Of a DNA stretch of 64,000 nt, positions 25,808 to 34,489 are shown piece by piece. The translations under genes were made by a program, and so were the position numbers. The stretch spans positions 9,677,765-9,741,764 of the forward strand of contig NZ_CP022163.1 of the NCBI RefSeq assembly GCF_002305855.1. The letters are read 5' to 3'. Numbering within the stretch: the first letter of the stretch is position 1; each line of letters begins with the position of its first letter. Under the pieces are notes generated by a model. The model was not told the origin of the DNA. It ran no database searches and saw only the letters and a program-made list of their open reading frames with translations. This stretch comes from Melittangium boletus DSM 14713. Its GTDB lineage: Bacteria > Myxococcota > Myxococcia > Myxococcales > Myxococcaceae.

Positions 25808-27034
25808 ATGCATGCCTTTAGCGGACAGAAGTTGGACAAGATTCCCGCGCACGTCCCACCAGAGCTCGTCTACGAATACGACAACGCCCGGGATCCACGG
25901 ATGCTCGAGGATCCGCACGGCCGGATGCGCTCGCTCATCCTCGAGGCCCCGCCCATCTTCTTCACCCCGTACAATGGGGGCCATTGGTTCGTGACCCGGA
26001 AGCAGGCCATCGTGGACATCACGATGAACCCCGAGGTCTACAGCAACAAGATCTCCGGGGAACACTCGGGGGAGCACAAGGACTCGCAGCCGGGCTTGAA
26101 TCTGTTGCCCATCTCGGAGGATCCGCCGCGGCACACGGCGTACCGGACGCCGCTCAACCAGCCGCTGTCGGCCAAATCGCTCGCCGGACTCGAGTCGGCG
26201 ATCCGGGTCATGGCGAACGAGCTCATCGACAAGGTGCTCGCCGCGGGACGCTGCGACTTCCTCTCGGACATCGCCGAGCCACTGCCCGTCACGTTGTTCC
26301 TGAAGCTGGCCGGCATGCCGACCAACCGTCTGGCGGAGTTCCGTCACCTGGCCGTGCAGGCGGCGTCCGCCACGGTGGATCCCGCGACCCGCGCGGAGAC
26401 GTTCAAGCAGATCGCGGGGATCATGGCGGAGAGCATCCAGTCCCGGCAGGAGAAGCGTGAGGAGGATCTGCTCAGCCGGCTGCTCGACGCGAAAATCGAC
26501 GGCCGCAACCCTACGTTCCAGGAGATGCTGGGCTACAGCATGCTCCTGTTCCTCGGGGGCTTGGACACCGTGGTGAATGCCATGAGCTTCGGCGTCCGGC
26601 ACCTGGCGCGCGATCAGGAGTTGCAGGCGAAGCTCCGGGCCGACCCCAGCCTCCTACCCGGAGCCATCGAGGAACTGCTGCGGCTCTATGGCATCGCGTC
26701 CGTGCCCCGGCGGGTGACGCGCGACACGGTGTGCCATGGTGTCCAGTTCAAGCAGGGCGACACGATGTTGTTGCTCCTGCCCGCGGCCAACTACGACGAC
26801 GCGGCGTTCCCCAATCCCGAGCAGTTCATGCTGGGCCGGACGGAGCAGCACATGTCGTTCAACTCGGGTCCACACCGGTGCGTCGGGTTGAATCTGGCCC
26901 GCCTGGAGCTGAAGGTGTTCTACCAGGAGTGGTTGAAGCGCGTGCCGCCGTTCCGGCTGGATCCCCAGGCGCCGCCGCGGTTCATGGGGGGCTTCACCCT
27001 GGCGGTCACGAGCCTGCCGCTGGTCTGGGAATAG
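25808..27034 (+). CDS. Cytochrome P450 (CYP101/CYP111-like class I)
   Basis: This soluble 408-residue P450 has the haem ligand C358 in FNSGPHRCVGLNLARLEL, an I-helix oxygen motif GGLDT (250-254) and a K-helix ExxR in IEELLRLY. The N-terminal style (ELVYEYDNARDPRMLEDPHG) and the pairing with a putidaredoxin-like ferredoxin recall bacterial terpene or fatty-acid hydroxylases such as CYP101 and CYP111. The substrate is unknown. It forms an operon with the ferredoxin gene under the dual TetR operators, which suggests induction by its substrate. Confidence 0.93.
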   Translation: MHAFSGQKLDKIPAHVPPELVYEYDNARDPRMLEDPHGRMRSLILEAPPIFFTPYNGGHWFVTRKQAIVDITMNPEVYSNKISGEHSGEHKDSQPGLNLLPISEDPPRHTAYRTPLNQPLSAKSLAGLESAIRVMANELIDKVLAAGRCDFLSDIAEPLPVTLFLKLAGMPTNRLAEFRHLAVQAASATVDPATRAETFKQIAGIMAESIQSRQEKREEDLLSRLLDAKIDGRNPTFQEMLGYSMLLFLGGLDTVVNAMSFGVRHLARDQELQAKLRADPSLLPGAIEELLRLYGIASVPRRVTRDTVCHGVQFKQGDTMLLLLPAANYDDAAFPNPEQFMLGRTEQHMSFNSGPHRCVGLNLARLELKVFYQEWLKRVPPFRLDPQAPPRFMGGFTLAVTSLPLVWE

Positions 27035-27076
27035 AGAGACACCCGGAGGCAGCCCCCCTGCTCCGGGCGCACGCCG

Positions 27077-27769
27077 TCAGTTCATCCGCTCCGCGGGAGC
27101 GCACAGCCGCGCGCGCAGGGTGGCCACGGGGGTCTCCCAATTCCGCTCGAACCAGAAGTCGAGGAACAGCGGGGACGCACGGCCACGGCGGAACGCGGCC
27201 CACAGCCGCCGCAGGTACTCGGAGCGCCCGACACCGGACTGCGGAGCCGAGAGGAATTGGAACGAGCTGAGCAGCAGGATGAACGCCGCGGTCCGGATTC
27301 CCAGATTGCCCAAGGCGTACGCCTGCAACTCCATCTCGCCCATCACATCCGTGGCGTAGCCCGTCAGCACGTGCAACACGTCATGCGTCTCGCGGTAGCG
27401 CTTGCCGATGTAGTCGACGTCTTTCTTGATCTCGAGCGTCGTCGCGAAGGGTGAGATCTTGTTGTCGCGGTAGTAACGCGCGAACTCACGGCCCAACGTG
27501 CCCTCGGGCAGATGCTCGAGGGTGGCCAGGTCGAAATCTCCTGCCTGCATGGAAGGCCGCTCGGACAGGAGGCGGCGCCCCTCCTCGCTGCGCTGAAGCC
27601 GCTGGACGAGCGAGGCGTAGACCTTCATGTCCAGGGAGATGTTGAGCAGCTGGCCGGCGGTGGGATTCGTTGGGTCGTGCTTGGCCACCTCCAGGCACTG
27701 GGTCGCCACGCGCAGGCGGGTGAACAGGGAGGGGTTGTCGGGCAGGGACAGGGTCTGGGGATCGATCAT
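27077..27769 (-). CDS. Coq4-family protein
   Basis: This 230-residue protein carries the Coq4 signature HDxxHx11E: H129, D130, H133 and E145 in THDVLHVLTGYATDVMGEME. Eukaryotic Coq4 binds zinc and helps organise ubiquinone synthesis. Bacterial relatives are often regulator-linked and of unknown substrate. It follows a TetR gene by 17 bp on the same strand and is probably repressed by it. It converges on the P450 gene. Confidence 0.85.
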   Translation of the reverse strand: MIDPQTLSLPDNPSLFTRLRVATQCLEVAKHDPTNPTAGQLLNISLDMKVYASLVQRLQRSEEGRRLLSERPSMQAGDFDLATLEHLPEGTLGREFARYYRDNKISPFATTLEIKKDVDYIGKRYRETHDVLHVLTGYATDVMGEMELQAYALGNLGIRTAAFILLLSSFQFLSAPQSGVGRSEYLRRLWAAFRRGRASPLFLDFWFERNWETPVATLRARLCAPAERMN

Positions 27770-27786
27770 AGGGGTTGGCTCGATGT

Positions 27787-28386
27787 TCAGCTCTTGCGGC
27801 GCGGCGCCGACCCAACGGGGGCCAGGCCGCGGATGAAGACGTCGAAGTAAGCGTCCAGGGCCGCTCGCCCGGGGGCGTCGAAGCCCTGCGTCAGTCCCTT
27901 GACGGCGAGTCCCGCGAGGGATTCCACGAGCCCCACGGCCACCTGGTGGGGGTCAGTGACGGCGAACACCCCTTGGGTGTTGCCCTCGAGGAGGAGGCGG
28001 GCCAGCAGAGCCTCCTCCATCCGCTGGTGCTCGGGCAACAGGCGCAGCGCGTGCGAGTGCATCTCCAAGAGCGTGTCCATCCGCAAGCGCTGGCCGTGCA
28101 GCTGGCGTGTGAGCTGCCCCAACTTGCAGTGGATGAAGGCACGCACCTGGGCGTCCGGGGCCTGGGCACCGCGTACAGCCGCCTCGAGCTCCGCGACGCG
28201 TTCCACGATGTCCCGCCGGAGGCACGCCTCGAACAGCGCCTCCTTGCTGTCGAAGTGCAGATAGAGGCTGCCCTTACCGACCCCCGCGAGGCGGGCGATG
28301 TCCTCCATGGCGGCCTTCTTGAAGCCGAAGCGGGTGAACACCTCGCCGGCGGCTTCGAGGATGGCGGAGCGGGCATCGGAACTCAT
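27787..28386 (-). CDS. TetR-family regulator of coq4-like gene
   Basis: This 199-residue regulator has the HTH MEDIARLAGVGKGSLYLHFD (about residues 27-46), followed by a helical ligand domain. A perfect 25-bp palindrome overlaps its own start codon, pointing to autorepression. The Coq4-like gene follows in the same transcript. The ATG is at 28384-28386. Confidence 0.88.
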   Translation of the reverse strand: MSSDARSAILEAAGEVFTRFGFKKAAMEDIARLAGVGKGSLYLHFDSKEALFEACLRRDIVERVAELEAAVRGAQAPDAQVRAFIHCKLGQLTRQLHGQRLRMDTLLEMHSHALRLLPEHQRMEEALLARLLLEGNTQGVFAVTDPHQVAVGLVESLAGLAVKGLTQGFDAPGRAALDAYFDVFIRGLAPVGSAPRRKS

Positions 28387-28409
28387 GACCAGAATAGTAT
28401 TCTGGTCAT
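28385..28409. promoter_or_regulatory. Perfect 25-bp palindrome overlapping TetR start
   Basis: The left arm ATGACCAGAATA and the right arm TATTCTGGTCAT are exact inverse complements around a single G. The site covers the regulator's own start codon, so repressor binding would also block the start of the transcript. No other copy is visible in the window. Confidence 0.85.
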
Positions 28410-28754
28410 CGGGTCAGTGCAAGCCCTACTTCCCCGACCTGGCTGTCAAGTCCACCACTTTCAAGGTCCCGTGGCGGGTACTGTCATAGGCGGCAGGTGG
28501 GGAGCACACACGCTCGGCGCGAGGTGTGCTCGAGCCGAGCGCTGGCCAGGGAGCAAGGTCGCATGGACCGCCAAGGGGGATATTCGGAACGTCATCCCAT
28601 CCTTCTAACGGCTGGTGGATGTCAAAAGCATCCAGCCGACCGCGGTGACAAGTATGCAATCCAGCAACAGCCACCAGGCAATCTGCCCGCCGGTTCAACC
28701 CACGCAATCAAGCAGGGTCCCCACGAAATGGGCGAGCAGTTCCAGCATGTCCCG
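28410..28754. other. Intergenic stretch with one arm of a dispersed inverted repeat
   Basis: I find no credible gene. Positions 28452-28504 form one arm of a 53-bp repeat whose inverted copy is at 34345-34397. A smaller hairpin (GCTCGGC...GCCGAGC, 28511-28539) follows. From here rightward to about 30.3 kb the base composition is patchier and lower in G+C than the flanking metabolic genes. Confidence 0.45.
28452..28504 (+). repeat. Dispersed inverted repeat, left copy
   Basis: These 53 bp (starting CCACCACTTTCAAGG) match the reverse complement of 34345-34397 at 48 positions. The two copies bracket the secreted-protein/IS66/lipoprotein block. They may be ends of a lost insertion element or a shared island border. 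Confidence 0.7.
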
Positions 28755-29567
28755 TCAGATGCCGGCGGAGGCCAACTCAATCGCGCTTCGCCAGTTCAGC
28801 GCGGCGGTATTGACGCATGCCTTGTATTGCCGGTCCTTCGAAACACCGGTGACGTAAGTCACGATCGATAGCGCGCTCTCGGCCACGTAGAGCCATCCCG
28901 GAACCCAACCCGCCGGTTTTGGCACCAGGCTGAAAGCCACTGAGCACTCCATGATTTCGTGGGTCACGATTCCCAGGATGTCGCCCACCTCGGCATTCAT
29001 ATCCCACCTGGCGGCCAGCGACCCGTTCCAGATCGAAGCAGCTACCTTTCGCAGTTCCACCTGGTTGCCGGGGCTCGGGGCCGCCGCGGTGCCCCGCGGC
29101 GGGTTGGCAAGTGCCCTGGCCGCCGGGTTCGCCTTCAGGATGACGTCCACAGGCGGGCCGAAGCGCCGTGCCCATACTTCGATGGCGGGATGAATCCGAC
29201 CGCCTAGATCACCGAAGTAGATGACCTTGCCGCGCTCCGCGTCGAAGTACGCGGCATAGGTCCGGCCGTCGACATAGTGAACAAATGCCGCTGCATGTTG
29301 CCCGGGATCGCCAACCCGCCAACCGTCCAGGAAGATGCCGCCGTCCTTCAGGAGAACGGGGTTTGCGGTGGCCGTGAAGTTTTCGCCGAACGCGTCGTGG
29401 TGGTCATCCAGAAGTTGACGCACGTCCTGTTTGGCGCCCGCACTACCAAGGGTGTCTGTCAACAATCGTGTCTGGCCCGAAGGGGTGTCCGCAGCCCAGC
29501 AGGGCGCCATGAACACGTAGACAATCAAAGCGCAGACGGCGTTTAGAGCAAGCTTTCGGACTCGCAT
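28755..29567 (-). CDS. Secreted protein of unknown function
   Basis: This 270-residue protein starts at the ATG at 29567 after a GGAGGAGAATG ribosome site. A typical signal peptide ends near residue 25 (VYVFMAPCWA). The mature part contains LLDDHHDAFGENFTATANPV, a W-rich stretch GGIFLDGWRVGDPGQHAAAF and THEIMECSVAFSLVPKPAGW. The H-E-x2-E residues around THEIME are not a full metalloprotease motif. I do not recognise the family. No partner gene is adjacent, and the location beside IS debris suggests acquisition by transfer. Confidence 0.7.
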   Translation of the reverse strand: MRVRKLALNAVCALIVYVFMAPCWAADTPSGQTRLLTDTLGSAGAKQDVRQLLDDHHDAFGENFTATANPVLLKDGGIFLDGWRVGDPGQHAAAFVHYVDGRTYAAYFDAERGKVIYFGDLGGRIHPAIEVWARRFGPPVDVILKANPAARALANPPRGTAAAPSPGNQVELRKVAASIWNGSLAARWDMNAEVGDILGIVTHEIMECSVAFSLVPKPAGWVPGWLYVAESALSIVTYVTGVSKDRQYKACVNTAALNWRSAIELASAGI

Positions 29568-29894
29568 CTCATTCTCCTCCGTGTGAACTGAGCGGGACGT
29601 ATGCCACGTTTGGCCCAAGCCGACCCGATGCTTCGGCGGCGCTGGGCGGTGGCACCGCAAACAAAGCGAATGACGATCACCAGGTCAAGCCATGGGCGTC
29701 CGGTTCCGTCGTAGACGGTGTGGTGGCTGACGCTTCATTCCTTGTTCGCGCGCTCACCCATGAAGCGATATGAGAAATATCGCATTCGCCGTCTCGCCAT
29801 GCCTTGGTTCGAGTTTCGCACTTTCTTGCGAGGTACTGCACACGCGGGAGTTGCTCCCGTCGGAGCGAGTTGACCAGTTCATCAACGTATCCGC

Positions 29895-30212
29895 CCCGAA
29901 GCAGTGCTGCAGGTGTCATGGGAAGTTGGAAGGCGGGCAGCGGAGAGTGCTCCGGCACCAGATGGTGGAGACACCATCGCTCAAGCCAGTGGAGCGCATA
30001 CAATACAAAGGTGCGGCTGCTCCGGCGGGCCAAGGTGTGCGCTGACAAGAAGACGGCCGGCTCCGCGGCGCGGATTCTCAGGCTCGAAGGCAGCCATGTG
30101 GACATTCCTTCACGTGGAGGGCCTGGAGCCAACCAACAATTTCGCCGAGAGGCTCATCCGCCCTCCCATTCACGACCAGCGCTCAGGCTACACTTCCGGC
30201 CTGAGCCGGTGA
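29895..30212 (+). pseudogene. IS66-family transposase remnant (frameshifted, deleted)
   Basis: Three pieces of an IS66 transposase lie in order but in three different frames. The first is an N-terminal zinc-binding segment (CCRCHGKLEGGQRRVLRHQM, then VETPSLKPVERIQYK). The second is ADKKTAGSAARILRLEG. The third is the C-terminal signature MWTFLHVEGLEPTNNFAERL. The catalytic core between the first two is missing. The rest of 29568-30332 holds no gene I can support. Confidence 0.72.
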
Positions 30213-30332
30213 ACGGTTACGATATTAACTTGCTCCTCCTCTCAGCGGTCTACATACGCGCACCGGCGGTTTTCGTATACATTCGAGCTGTCCGGCCATG
30301 CCCGTGACGCGCGTTGGATCAGCAGGGGGGGG

Positions 30333-33300
30333 ATGCACATGACATCGCAAAGACCGAGTCTCGCTGCCTCGTCTACCTTTTTCATTATCGCTACCAGCTT
30401 GCTCCTATGGGGTTGCACCGCTGACCCGGACGAGCGGAACAACTCGCTTCCCGCGAAACCCACGCTCGGTCATATCGAGGCGCCGCTGGTGGCTAATGGT
30501 AGCTTCGAGAATGGCGACCTGAGCGGCTGGGCTGTGGGGACGCACATGAATCACAGCGGTTTGCGCCGCCTCCCACCGGACAGCTTTTCCGATCTGAATC
30601 TCAGTTCTGGAGGATTGAATCTGACCTCCGTGGAGGGGGGCGTGCCGGAAACGCAAATTCCGGCGGGCCTGAGCGCGAGTTCGTCTCTTCGCTATCCGAA
30701 ATATGGCCAGTGGTCCGCGCTCATCAATAGATTCGGCAACAACGACAACACCAACAGCCTGAGTCAGTCCTTCAGCATCACCAACGCGGACGTCGATCCG
30801 GCGGATGGAAAGGTACACCTGCGCTTCGCGCTTGCGCCGGTTTTCGAGGATCCAGGGCATTCGGCCAGTCAACAGCCCTATTTCTACGTCGCGGTCCACA
30901 ATGCCTCGCGGAACAAGCAGCTGTTCGCGAAGTTCGCGTACTCGAACCAGCCCGGCGTACCTTGGCAGAAGGATGCGTCGACCGGCGTGCTCTACACCGA
31001 TTGGCAGATCTTCGATCTTGCCCCCTCGGCCGCGGACCTCGACATCGGGGATCAGGTTGAGCTCACCGTTGTCGCCGCCGGTTGTTCGCAGGGGGGCCAT
31101 TACGGCCACGTTTATGTGGACAGTTTCGGTGCCTTCCTTCCTGGTCTGTCGATTGCCGCAAGTGCCCCCTTCCAGGCGAATGCTGGCAGCAACCTGACCT
31201 ATACCTACCTGGTGAAGAACTCTGGCATGGACACGGCCACCAACGTCATCGTCGATCAGCCTCTTCCGGCGAAAACCACCTTCGTTGGGCTCAACGCGCC
31301 GGGCGCGACTTGCACCACTCCCGCGGTTGGTGCGACGGGCACGGTTTCCTGCAACCTGGGCACGGTCAATCCCACAGCGGATACGTCTTTCCAGTTGATC
31401 GTGAAGATTGACTCTGGAGCCACGGGGACCGTGAGCAACGGCAGTTACACCGTTCGCGCCGAAAATATTTCACCGCTCATTGGGCCACTGGTCGAGACGG
31501 CCATCACCCAGGGCGTGATGTTCGCGGACTTGGTGCTCACGAAGAGTGATGGTGTCGCCGCAGTCGTCTGGGGCCAGACCGTGCAGTACATCATCGAAGT
31601 CACGAATCAGGGCCCCTCGGCGGTGATCGACGCGCGCGTGCTCGACACCCTGCCGGCACAGCTCACTTCCGCCTCCTGGACCTGCACTTCGTCTAACGGT
31701 GGCTCTTGCGCCACGCCCACAGGCACGGGTCATATCGATGCGAAGGTTAACCTGCCAGTCAATACCAAGGCCGTCTTCACCTTGAGCGCGAACGTCGTCA
31801 GCGGCTCCGGAAGTGGCCGCCTGTCCAATCTGGCTTCTGTCACCGCACCCTCCGACGTGGTTGATAACGACACCACCAATAACCAGGGAGTCGACACCGA
31901 TTCGATCGGGAGCCTTCACCTAGTCACCGTGAACAAGGCCCCTGCCTCCAGTGGAACGGGCAGAGTCGTCACCAGCCCTGCGGCCATTGACTGCGACGCG
32001 GCCTGCGCCAGCGCGAGCGCGCAGTTCATGGATGGCTCCCTGGTGAGTGTTACCGCGACCGCAGCCCCTGGCAACACGTTCGTCGGCTGGACGGGCGCTT
32101 GCACCGGCACCGCCAACCCGTGCAACTTCACTGTCACCGAGGACACGGTCCTCATCGCGGAATTCTCCTCGCCGAAAGCACCCGCTGGAGGAGCCTGTTC
32201 GAGCGCCAATGATTGTCTCAGCAGATCTTGCGTGGATGGTGTTTGCTGTAACACCACCTGCACGGAGCAGTGCATGGCCTGCAACCTCCCGGGCCTGATC
32301 GGTACGTGCTCACCCGTTACCGGTGCGCCGGTGGGTGGCCGCCCCGCATGTGCGTCCGACGGGTCCGTCTGTGGTGGCAACTGCAACGGCACGAGTGCCA
32401 GCTGCTCCTATCCTGCCGCGAGCACTGTATGCCGCCAGGCGAGCTGCTCGGGAAGCGTCGAAACCCACGCGGCGTTTTGCGACGGCAGTGGTTCTTGCCC
32501 GGGGGCCACGATCGTCACCTGTGCTCCGTTCGTATGCGGAGCGAACGCCTGCCTCACTCAGTGCACGACCTTCGCCGATTGCTCGACCGGCAACTACTGC
32601 AGTGCACAGGGCCAGTGCCTCGACGACGTTGAGCGCCCCGTGCTGCTGTTGCCAGCCCCCCTCGTACTCGAGGGAACCAGTCCGGCGGGTGCCGTGGCGC
32701 ATTTCGCCGCGACGGCCACCGACGCGGTCGCTGGCGCGGTTCCGGTGACCTGCTCGCCAGTTTCTGGCTCCATGTTCGCTCTGGGCACGACCTTGGTCAC
32801 CTGCGGCGCACAGGATGGTCATGGCAATGTGGCGAGTGGATCCTTCACCGTCACGGTCGTGGATACCACGCCTCCGCGTCTGCTGATTCTGGGTTCCTCC
32901 AACGAGACACTCGAGTGCGGCGCCCCCTATCTGGAGCAGGGAGCTACCGCCTCGGACATCTGCAGCGGGGATTTGAGCGCCGCCATTGTCACCACCGGCG
33001 GGGTAGACAACTCGACCGTTGGTTCATACACCGTCCATTATGAAGTCGCGGACGGGGTGGGTCTCACGGCCTCCAGTGACCGCGTGGTGACCGTCAAGGA
33101 TACCCTGGCCCCGGTCATCCACATGAATCCCGGGCCCTCTGTCCTCGCGTGCTCCGGCACGGCCTACCAGGACCCAGGCGCCACGGCCGTAGACGCCTGC
33201 TCTGGTGACTTGAGTTCGAACATCGTCGTCTCCAGCAACCTCGATCAGTCTCGCGCGGGTCAGTACTCGGTCTCCTACACCGTGACGGACTCCGCTGGGC

Positions 33301-34100
33301 ACTCGAGTACCGCGGTTCGCCACCTCACGGTCGGTCCCTGCTGCTTGAATATCCGGTTGAGCGATTACAACCTGTTCTTGCTCGAAGACTACACCGGGGG
33401 ACAGGATGTCTTGGGCAAGGTGGCGGCTGGTGGCGACATCACCTTGACGGATTTCTCGGTGGGTACGGGACTGCCGGATAGCGGTATTTCCGACACGTTG
33501 GTCGCCGGTGGCAATCTGTCCCTCTCGCGCGGCGGTGTTTGGGGTCACGCCCGGTACGGGAGCGGCTACAGCGCCGACCGGACCGTGGTCTACCCACGAG
33601 GCCTCCCGGCCCAGGGCACACCTATCAACTTCGCGGCCCGGTTCGCAGCGCTGCGGAACCTATCCTCGAAGCTCAACAGTATGCCGGCCAATGGCCGCAC
33701 GACGCGTGAGGTGTGGGGCGGCATCATGTTGAGCAGCACGGATTCGTCCTTGAACGTCTTTGACGTGAGCGCCAGCGCGTTCAGCGGCGCCGTGCTGTTG
33801 AACATCAACGCGCCGGCCAACTCACTGGTCGTACTCAACATCCGCGGCGCCTCGGCTACCCTTTCCAGGTTCGGCATCACATTCAGCGGCGGCATCGATC
33901 ACCATGGCGTGCTCTTCAACTTCGTGGACGCCACCCGCATTGATGCCAGTGGTATCGGAATCCTCGGCACGGTGCTGGCACCCAATGCTCGTATCACTTT
34001 CAACGACGGCTCATGGGATGGCGGCATCTATGCCGTGTCACTGACGGGGAATGCCGAGGGTCACATCAACCCGCTAACCGACCGCGATATCTGCCCATGA
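30333..34100 (+). CDS. Large multidomain surface lipoprotein (DUF11, HYR/DUF5011, choice-of-anchor A)
   Basis: This 1255-residue protein has a lipobox LLLWGC (C28). In order, the mature part shows a jellyroll-like N-terminal region (SFENGDLSGWAVGTHMNHSG) and two DUF11-type beta repeats (about residues 265-530). Next come a bacterial repeat with NTFVGWTGACTG, a Cys-rich block typical of myxobacterial surface proteins (CVDGVCCNTTCTEQCMAC) and a HYR domain. Two DUF5011-type Ig folds (APYLEQGATASD; TAYQDPGATAVD) and a C-terminal choice-of-anchor A domain (LSDYNLFLLEDYTGGQDVLG) complete it. It is probably an adhesin or matrix protein on the outer membrane. No enzymatic motif is seen. An alternative start is the ATG two codons in. 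Confidence 0.85.
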   Translation: MHMTSQRPSLAASSTFFIIATSLLLWGCTADPDERNNSLPAKPTLGHIEAPLVANGSFENGDLSGWAVGTHMNHSGLRRLPPDSFSDLNLSSGGLNLTSVEGGVPETQIPAGLSASSSLRYPKYGQWSALINRFGNNDNTNSLSQSFSITNADVDPADGKVHLRFALAPVFEDPGHSASQQPYFYVAVHNASRNKQLFAKFAYSNQPGVPWQKDASTGVLYTDWQIFDLAPSAADLDIGDQVELTVVAAGCSQGGHYGHVYVDSFGAFLPGLSIAASAPFQANAGSNLTYTYLVKNSGMDTATNVIVDQPLPAKTTFVGLNAPGATCTTPAVGATGTVSCNLGTVNPTADTSFQLIVKIDSGATGTVSNGSYTVRAENISPLIGPLVETAITQGVMFADLVLTKSDGVAAVVWGQTVQYIIEVTNQGPSAVIDARVLDTLPAQLTSASWTCTSSNGGSCATPTGTGHIDAKVNLPVNTKAVFTLSANVVSGSGSGRLSNLASVTAPSDVVDNDTTNNQGVDTDSIGSLHLVTVNKAPASSGTGRVVTSPAAIDCDAACASASAQFMDGSLVSVTATAAPGNTFVGWTGACTGTANPCNFTVTEDTVLIAEFSSPKAPAGGACSSANDCLSRSCVDGVCCNTTCTEQCMACNLPGLIGTCSPVTGAPVGGRPACASDGSVCGGNCNGTSASCSYPAASTVCRQASCSGSVETHAAFCDGSGSCPGATIVTCAPFVCGANACLTQCTTFADCSTGNYCSAQGQCLDDVERPVLLLPAPLVLEGTSPAGAVAHFAATATDAVAGAVPVTCSPVSGSMFALGTTLVTCGAQDGHGNVASGSFTVTVVDTTPPRLLILGSSNETLECGAPYLEQGATASDICSGDLSAAIVTTGGVDNSTVGSYTVHYEVADGVGLTASSDRVVTVKDTLAPVIHMNPGPSVLACSGTAYQDPGATAVDACSGDLSSNIVVSSNLDQSRAGQYSVSYTVTDSAGHSSTAVRHLTVGPCCLNIRLSDYNLFLLEDYTGGQDVLGKVAAGGDITLTDFSVGTGLPDSGISDTLVAGGNLSLSRGGVWGHARYGSGYSADRTVVYPRGLPAQGTPINFAARFAALRNLSSKLNSMPANGRTTREVWGGIMLSSTDSSLNVFDVSASAFSGAVLLNINAPANSLVVLNIRGASATLSRFGITFSGGIDHHGVLFNFVDATRIDASGIGILGTVLAPNARITFNDGSWDGGIYAVSLTGNAEGHINPLTDRDICP

Positions 34101-34107
34101 TGAAAGC

Positions 34108-34143
34108 GGTGAAGGGGTTCCTCCTTGAGGTGGCCCCTTCACC
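34108..34143 (+). terminator. Hairpin after surface lipoprotein gene
   Basis: The stem GGTGAAGGGG/CCCCTTCACC (10 bp, 16-base loop) starts 8 bp after the stop codon. It lacks a clear T-run but is well placed to end the transcript. Confidence 0.55.
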
Positions 34144-34489
34144 TCCATAGAGGCACCACTTTCAAGACATAACCATTCCATGGAGCGCCCGCCGCTGGAC
34201 GCTCTTGGAGTCGTCTGGTCTCTTGGGTGCCTCGGTTCTTCCCTGCTCAGGAGAGATTCTCTCTCTTGAGCACACGCGCTGTCGCCACGTCTGCTTGTCT
34301 CGCCGTGCTGCCTCGGACCTACCTCCACCCAGGTGGGCTTTCACCTCCCCACCTGCCCCCTATGACAGCACCCGCCACAGGAGCTTGAAAGTGGCGGTTG
34401 TCAGGCCTTACGGGTTTACCAAGGGAATCAGGCATATTCGTGTTATGCGGGGCTCGTGAACCCGACAGTCACACGAAAGGCGGTACCCG
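34144..34489. other. Intergenic stretch before GH92 gene
   Basis: About 350 bp without a supportable gene. It contains the right copy of the dispersed repeat (34345-34397) and presumably the mannosidase promoter. A possible frame at 34205-34459 has irregular composition and I do not accept it as coding. Confidence 0.45.
34345..34397 (-). repeat. Dispersed inverted repeat, right copy
   Basis: This is the inverted partner of 28452-28504 (48 of 53 bp identical), beginning CTCCCCACCTGCC and ending CTTGAAAGTGGCGG. The spacing between the arms is about 5.8 kb. Confidence 0.7.

Noticed and set aside
29677..30132. Minus-strand ORF of 151 codons
   Set aside because: The plus strand shows IS66 transposase fragments through the same bases, and the minus product has no family features.
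34205..34459. Short plus-strand ORF before the GH92 gene
   Set aside because: It includes the dispersed repeat, has irregular codon use and no recognisable product.
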